Below are positions 60,968-64,000 of a DNA stretch of 64,000 bases, piece by piece. Within the stretch, counting starts at the first letter, position 1. Every line of letters starts with the position of its first letter. A program made the translations under genes and the position numbers. The notes beneath the pieces are model-generated. The model was not told the origin of the DNA. It ran no database searches and saw only the letters and a program-made list of their open reading frames with translations. Source of the stretch: Antedon bifida (taxonomy: Eukaryota; Echinodermata; Crinoidea; Comatulida; Antedonidae); assembly GCA_963402885.1 (NCBI GenBank), contig OY727099.1:6250001-6314000 (forward strand), read 5' to 3'.

Positions 60968-61150
60968 AATAACAGGATGCTGAGCTCCGGAGATCAAAGG
61001 GTTTATCTGTGGCTGCGACACGATCAGTTCTACGCCGCGCAGAATATGTACATAGCACCAAACTGTTGGTATTTGTCGTAACCAGACATATGATCAAACG
61101 ATTGGTACGAGTTTCTATATTGGCAAGGTGAGCTCAGTGTCCTGTTGTTA
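60968..61150. mobile_element. family H MITE, copy 2
   Basis: 'taacaggatgctgagctccg' to 'gagctcagtgtcctgttgtt', with 'agatcaaagggtttatctgt' in common with 38537-38674. It is longer than copy 1 by about 45 bp. Confidence 0.85.
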
Positions 61151-61632
61151 GATTGCCTTGGTTTGTCATTACAATAAAACATATATAGCGGTGCTCTAGA
61201 GAAATACGGATTGCGAACTCAAATAGAATCGTGTGCTTTATTAGCATAAATATCTTAGTATTGAATTCTTCATCGTAATATCATGGAGAAATAAGTTAGT
61301 CCTCCATGGTAATATAAACAACCGTCTAGTCTACAAACAACGTTTGATTATGAAAACAATGTCGTATTTAGAGTTTGTTTCTAAATTTATCACTGTTTTC
61401 ATACACAATACAAAATGGCAAAGATGTCTTTAAATAATTATCAAAATACTATTTATTCACTCCAAATAATATAATAATTATACATTAGAAAGATGAGTTA
61501 CACATATTTTCAGCATGTTAATTCTTATTATATAACAATTGTTTTTAGTATTTGAATACAGATAAGCTTTATTCTTCCTTCTATGGCGTGCCGACGATGA
61601 CCGGAGTCATCGCTCCGTTGGTTCAATAACGA

Positions 61633-62495
61633 GACAATAACGGTAATTTTTTTTCTCTTTCGTGGGGCCAACCCACTTTTATTTCATTCTTCATATTACA
61701 CATTGTAGTTATATATAGAAATTGTATAAAATGTCATTAAAATAAAGTTTTAAATATAGGCCTATATATATATAAATAAAAATTAAAATAATAATGAAAC
61801 AATTAAAAATTAATACATGTAATTTTAAGAAATACAAGTTAATAATTTCCTTTTTACGTTACCCCATTTCTTTTTTGCCTTGTTTATGTTACAAGCATAT
61901 TGATTCTGTATAAGATTTTTTAGTTCAAATCGGAACAAGTTCCAGACGACTTTTGATCTCATTTTGAATGCTTTTCTAATGATTTAATAAAATTTGTTTT
62001 ATAAATACAAAAAGTAAACAATGATAATAATTCATTGACATTTTCACTTTTTGTTCCAATAACAATGTCTAGCCAATCATGTACAGTTTCTTCAAGTGTA
62101 TAGCATTTTATAATCATGTTGTTAAATTTTGTCCATACTTTTTGGATACTTTTACATTTCAAAAGCATGTGCTTGTCTGTCTCAATTTCGTTTTGGCAGT
62201 GTTCGCACATTTCTTCCGGAGATATTTTCCATATCTTCATTCGTTGTTTACATGCCAGAATCTGATGTAGCAGTTTAAAATTAAATTGTGCTACTTTTGT
62301 TACATGTTTCATGCTATAGACTTTTTTTAACCATATTTCATTCCACTTAAAGTTCACATTTCTAAATTCTGTTTCCCATTTCGATTGACAAAATGGAGTA
62401 ATAGATATATTGTTTATAATGTGTTTATAATAAAAAGAATTTTTATACTTTTTACAATATATTGTTTGTATTTCTTGTTTGACAATAACGGTAAT
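61633..62495 (-). mobile_element. 5'-truncated LINE with 15 bp target-site duplication
   Basis: The duplicated target GACAATAACGGTAAT is at 61633-61647 and 62481-62495. Between them is a minus-strand non-LTR element whose poly(A) appears as a T-run at the low-coordinate end. Its C-terminal ORF runs from about 62470 to the stop at 61959. It contains KWETEFRNVNFKWNEIWLKK and WKISPEEMCEHCQNEIETDK, then HMLLKC: a CX2CX8HX4C zinc knuckle typical of the domain after reverse transcriptase. There is no upstream catalytic domain (YxDD), so it is a dead copy. The frame is intact over about 170 codons. Confidence 0.9.
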
Positions 62496-62752
62496 AAAAA
62501 ATATAGAATCTGCGTTATTCTTAATGCTTGGTTCCCACTAGCGACGCAACGTAACGCAACGCTACGACGTGTTGACGCAAAGTGCTGTATTGCGTAATCA
62601 CAAGTGGGAACCGACGACGCAACAGTGCTGCAAACATCGCAGGTTTGATTTCACGCAGGCGGGGGCAAACGCAAAAGTACGCGGGGTGAACCAGGTCAAA
62701 GTCTACGGCATGCTAAAAGGGTGAAATTTAGCTATTTCCACTAGCAATACGA
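62496..62752. mobile_element. family B relic, then truncated family C MITE
   Basis: 62496-62522 ('aaaaaatatagaatctgcgt') matches the body of family B elements. At about 62525 it is interrupted by 'gcttggttcccactagcgac', a family C end. That copy continues with 'aagtgggaaccgacgacgca' and 'aaacatcgcaggtttgattt' and stops near 62690 without its right end. Confidence 0.75.
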
Positions 62753-63736
62753 CTAAACAACAGTTACTTTTTCCTCCACATAAGTGTTGCCAATTAAATG
62801 ATTGTTTTTGCATTCACTAGTGTCTTTATTATGCTTATAATCCACCATGTAGCGATCCGGTGCAAAATACTTTTGGTAAAGTGGAGCCAACAACAACGTT
62901 ACTGACGAAACTAAGTACAGGCCAGTACATAGGTATAGTGCGGGGTTGTAGGAACCCGTCGAGTCATATAAAGAACCTGTTAAGAAACAAATCAAATGGC
63001 AGTTATAAATCATTTATATTTACTTTTCTCAATATATTGTCAACATTGCACTCGTTGTCCAGAGTACCATCCGCGATCATGTACGTATAATCTCTCCATG
63101 TCAATGCCGTTTAAACTAGAACATAACGCAAGGACGTAAACGCAACACATGCGTGTTGACCAATGACAGGCGACAGTTCGAATACTCCATCGCTTGTGAT
63201 TGGTCAACTCACTTACGTTGCGTTACGTCCTTGTATTGCGTCTCTAGTGGGAACTGGGCATTAATCAATTTATTTATTTTTTCTAAATTGTTATCATTGT
63301 CTTTCTACAGAGGCATAGACCTACATACACAAAATGAGGCCTACATTTTATTCCGATTGAGGAATCTACTAGGTAACCCTTTTCTACGTCACTCTGCAGC
63401 TGCTCATGTTTAATTCAATAGCATCCAATAAGAAGAAAGTCATATTATTTCGCTTGATTCGAGCCCAAACTAAATTTACAAATGGTTTAAAAATGGATAA
63501 ATAAATAAATAAATAATTAATACCAATCTTTTATGGTAACACAGAGGGTTAAAAAGGCAAAATGTTAATGAAGCGTAAACTCAAGTTATTACCTTGTATG
63601 AACGGGCCTATAAGATTCCCAACTCCACTCCATACCAAAACAATATTTGCTGATGTTTTACTTCTTCTCGCACCGAATATTTCCAAACCAGTGGGCAACT
63701 GAAGTCCATTATATACTCCTCTTGGAAGACCGTAAC
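62753..63736 (-). CDS. MFS transporter, SLC16-like, last two exons (partial)
   Basis: Two minus-strand exons: 63593-63736 (acceptor AATAG, donor CAAG|GTAATA) and 62753-62976 (acceptor TTAACAG, stop TAG). Joined in frame they give about 122 residues. The first reads YGLPRGVYNGLQLPTGLEIF and VLVWSGVGNLIGPFIQG. The second reads SLYDSTGSYNPALYLCTGLY, LVSSVTLLLAPLYQKYF and a polar tail. The sequence G-LYD-TGSY after a 'G..IGP...G' helix is characteristic of transmembrane helices 10-12 in monocarboxylate transporter (SLC16) family MFS proteins. The gene continues past the right edge, so the member and substrate are unknown. A family C MITE sits in the intron (63114-63262). Confidence 0.82.
63114..63262. 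mobile_element. family C MITE, short variant, in the transporter intron
   Basis: 'aaactagaacataacgcaag' to CTCTAGTGGGAACTGGGC, with 'gttgaccaatgacaggcgac' and 'cttgtgattggtcaactcac' as in 4628-4765. Confidence 0.8.
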
Positions 63737-64000
63737 CTATTGTAAAAACAATTACAATACACCACCTTAAGTTTCACACTAAGCCCGCCGACGACGGATA
63801 TTTCTCTTGATCACACAGTAAGCCTACATACGTCACGTACGTTCGTGCAAACACCCCTTTGATTTCGTATCGGCCACCATTTCGTTTCATTCATTTATTT
63901 ATTTGATCAGCATAAAATCAATACAATGACATACAATCTTAAACAAGAGATAAATAAGCTGGGCAGGGGAGCATATAGCCGCGTTGAGCGTCGTGAAAAC
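63737..64000. other. right edge, probable transporter intron
   Basis: No exon seen. The upstream exons of the SLC16-like gene must lie beyond 64000. Confidence 0.5.

Larger units (their letters stand above)
59156..61647. other. intergenic, repeat-rich, no gene seen
   Basis: Holds a perfect 20 bp hairpin (59816-59862), the second copy of the CUL5 intron 16 repeat (60079-60205), and a repeat shared with 11960-12050 (about 60850-60915: 'aaacactaact', 'ctgcagccatgtatatgg'). It also holds the second family H MITE (60968-61150). No exon is supported. Confidence 0.5.

Noticed and set aside
61959-62357. 132-codon frame as an independent host gene
   Set aside because: Its zinc knuckle, flanking poly(T) and 15 bp target duplication show it is the end of a LINE.

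Overview
This is a 64 kb eukaryotic window: AT-rich, with intron-split genes (canonical GT/AG junctions) and dense short transposons. Gene content fits an invertebrate deuterostome. The very frequent TAGGCCTA-type palindromes and abundant MITEs resemble echinoderm or hemichordate assemblies, but that taxonomic guess is inference. Exon models below were built by hand from splice sites, reading-frame continuity across junctions and recalled family sequences; no alignment was run.

Layout. 1-10.6 kb (minus): two well-spliced exons (663-770 and 10225-10554) of an unidentified protein with an N-terminal membrane anchor. 10.6-18.6 kb: intergenic, MITEs and a tRNA-derived SINE. 18.7-24.0 kb (plus): PRDM13, a PR/SET plus zinc-finger transcription factor, 3 exons. 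24.7-27.7 kb (minus): RSPH3, a radial-spoke protein, 7 exons. 29.4-31.6 kb (plus): RCAN, the calcineurin regulator, 4 exons. 31.6-37.3 kb: RCAN 3' region, then a cluster of different inverted-repeat elements. 37.3-42.2 kb (minus): WTAP, a subunit of the m6A mRNA methyltransferase complex, 6 coding exons plus a probable 5' UTR exon. 44.6-55.3 kb (minus): CUL5, a complete 18-exon cullin-5 of 778 residues. 55.5-58.6 kb (plus): VBP1, prefoldin subunit 3, 6 exons, head-to-head with CUL5 across a 200 bp shared promoter. 58.6-62.7 kb: transposon-rich, including a tandem MITE array directly after the VBP1 stop and a 5'-truncated LINE with poly(A) and a 15 bp target-site duplication. 62.8-63.7 kb (minus): last two exons of an MFS (SLC16-like) transporter continuing off the right edge.

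The genes are ordinary conserved housekeeping or developmental genes and do not form one pathway. PRDM13, RSPH3, WTAP and the RCAN2 paralogue all lie on human chromosome 6, so the block looks like retained ancestral linkage. The most unusual material is the repeat landscape. One MITE family has about 20 copies here and carries several CArG-box (SRF-site) matches per copy; one CUL5 intron has a threefold tandem repeat that duplicates the exon's own 5' splice site; and several transposons are nested or abut each other. I saw no CRISPR array, operon, rRNA gene or convincing free-standing tRNA gene.
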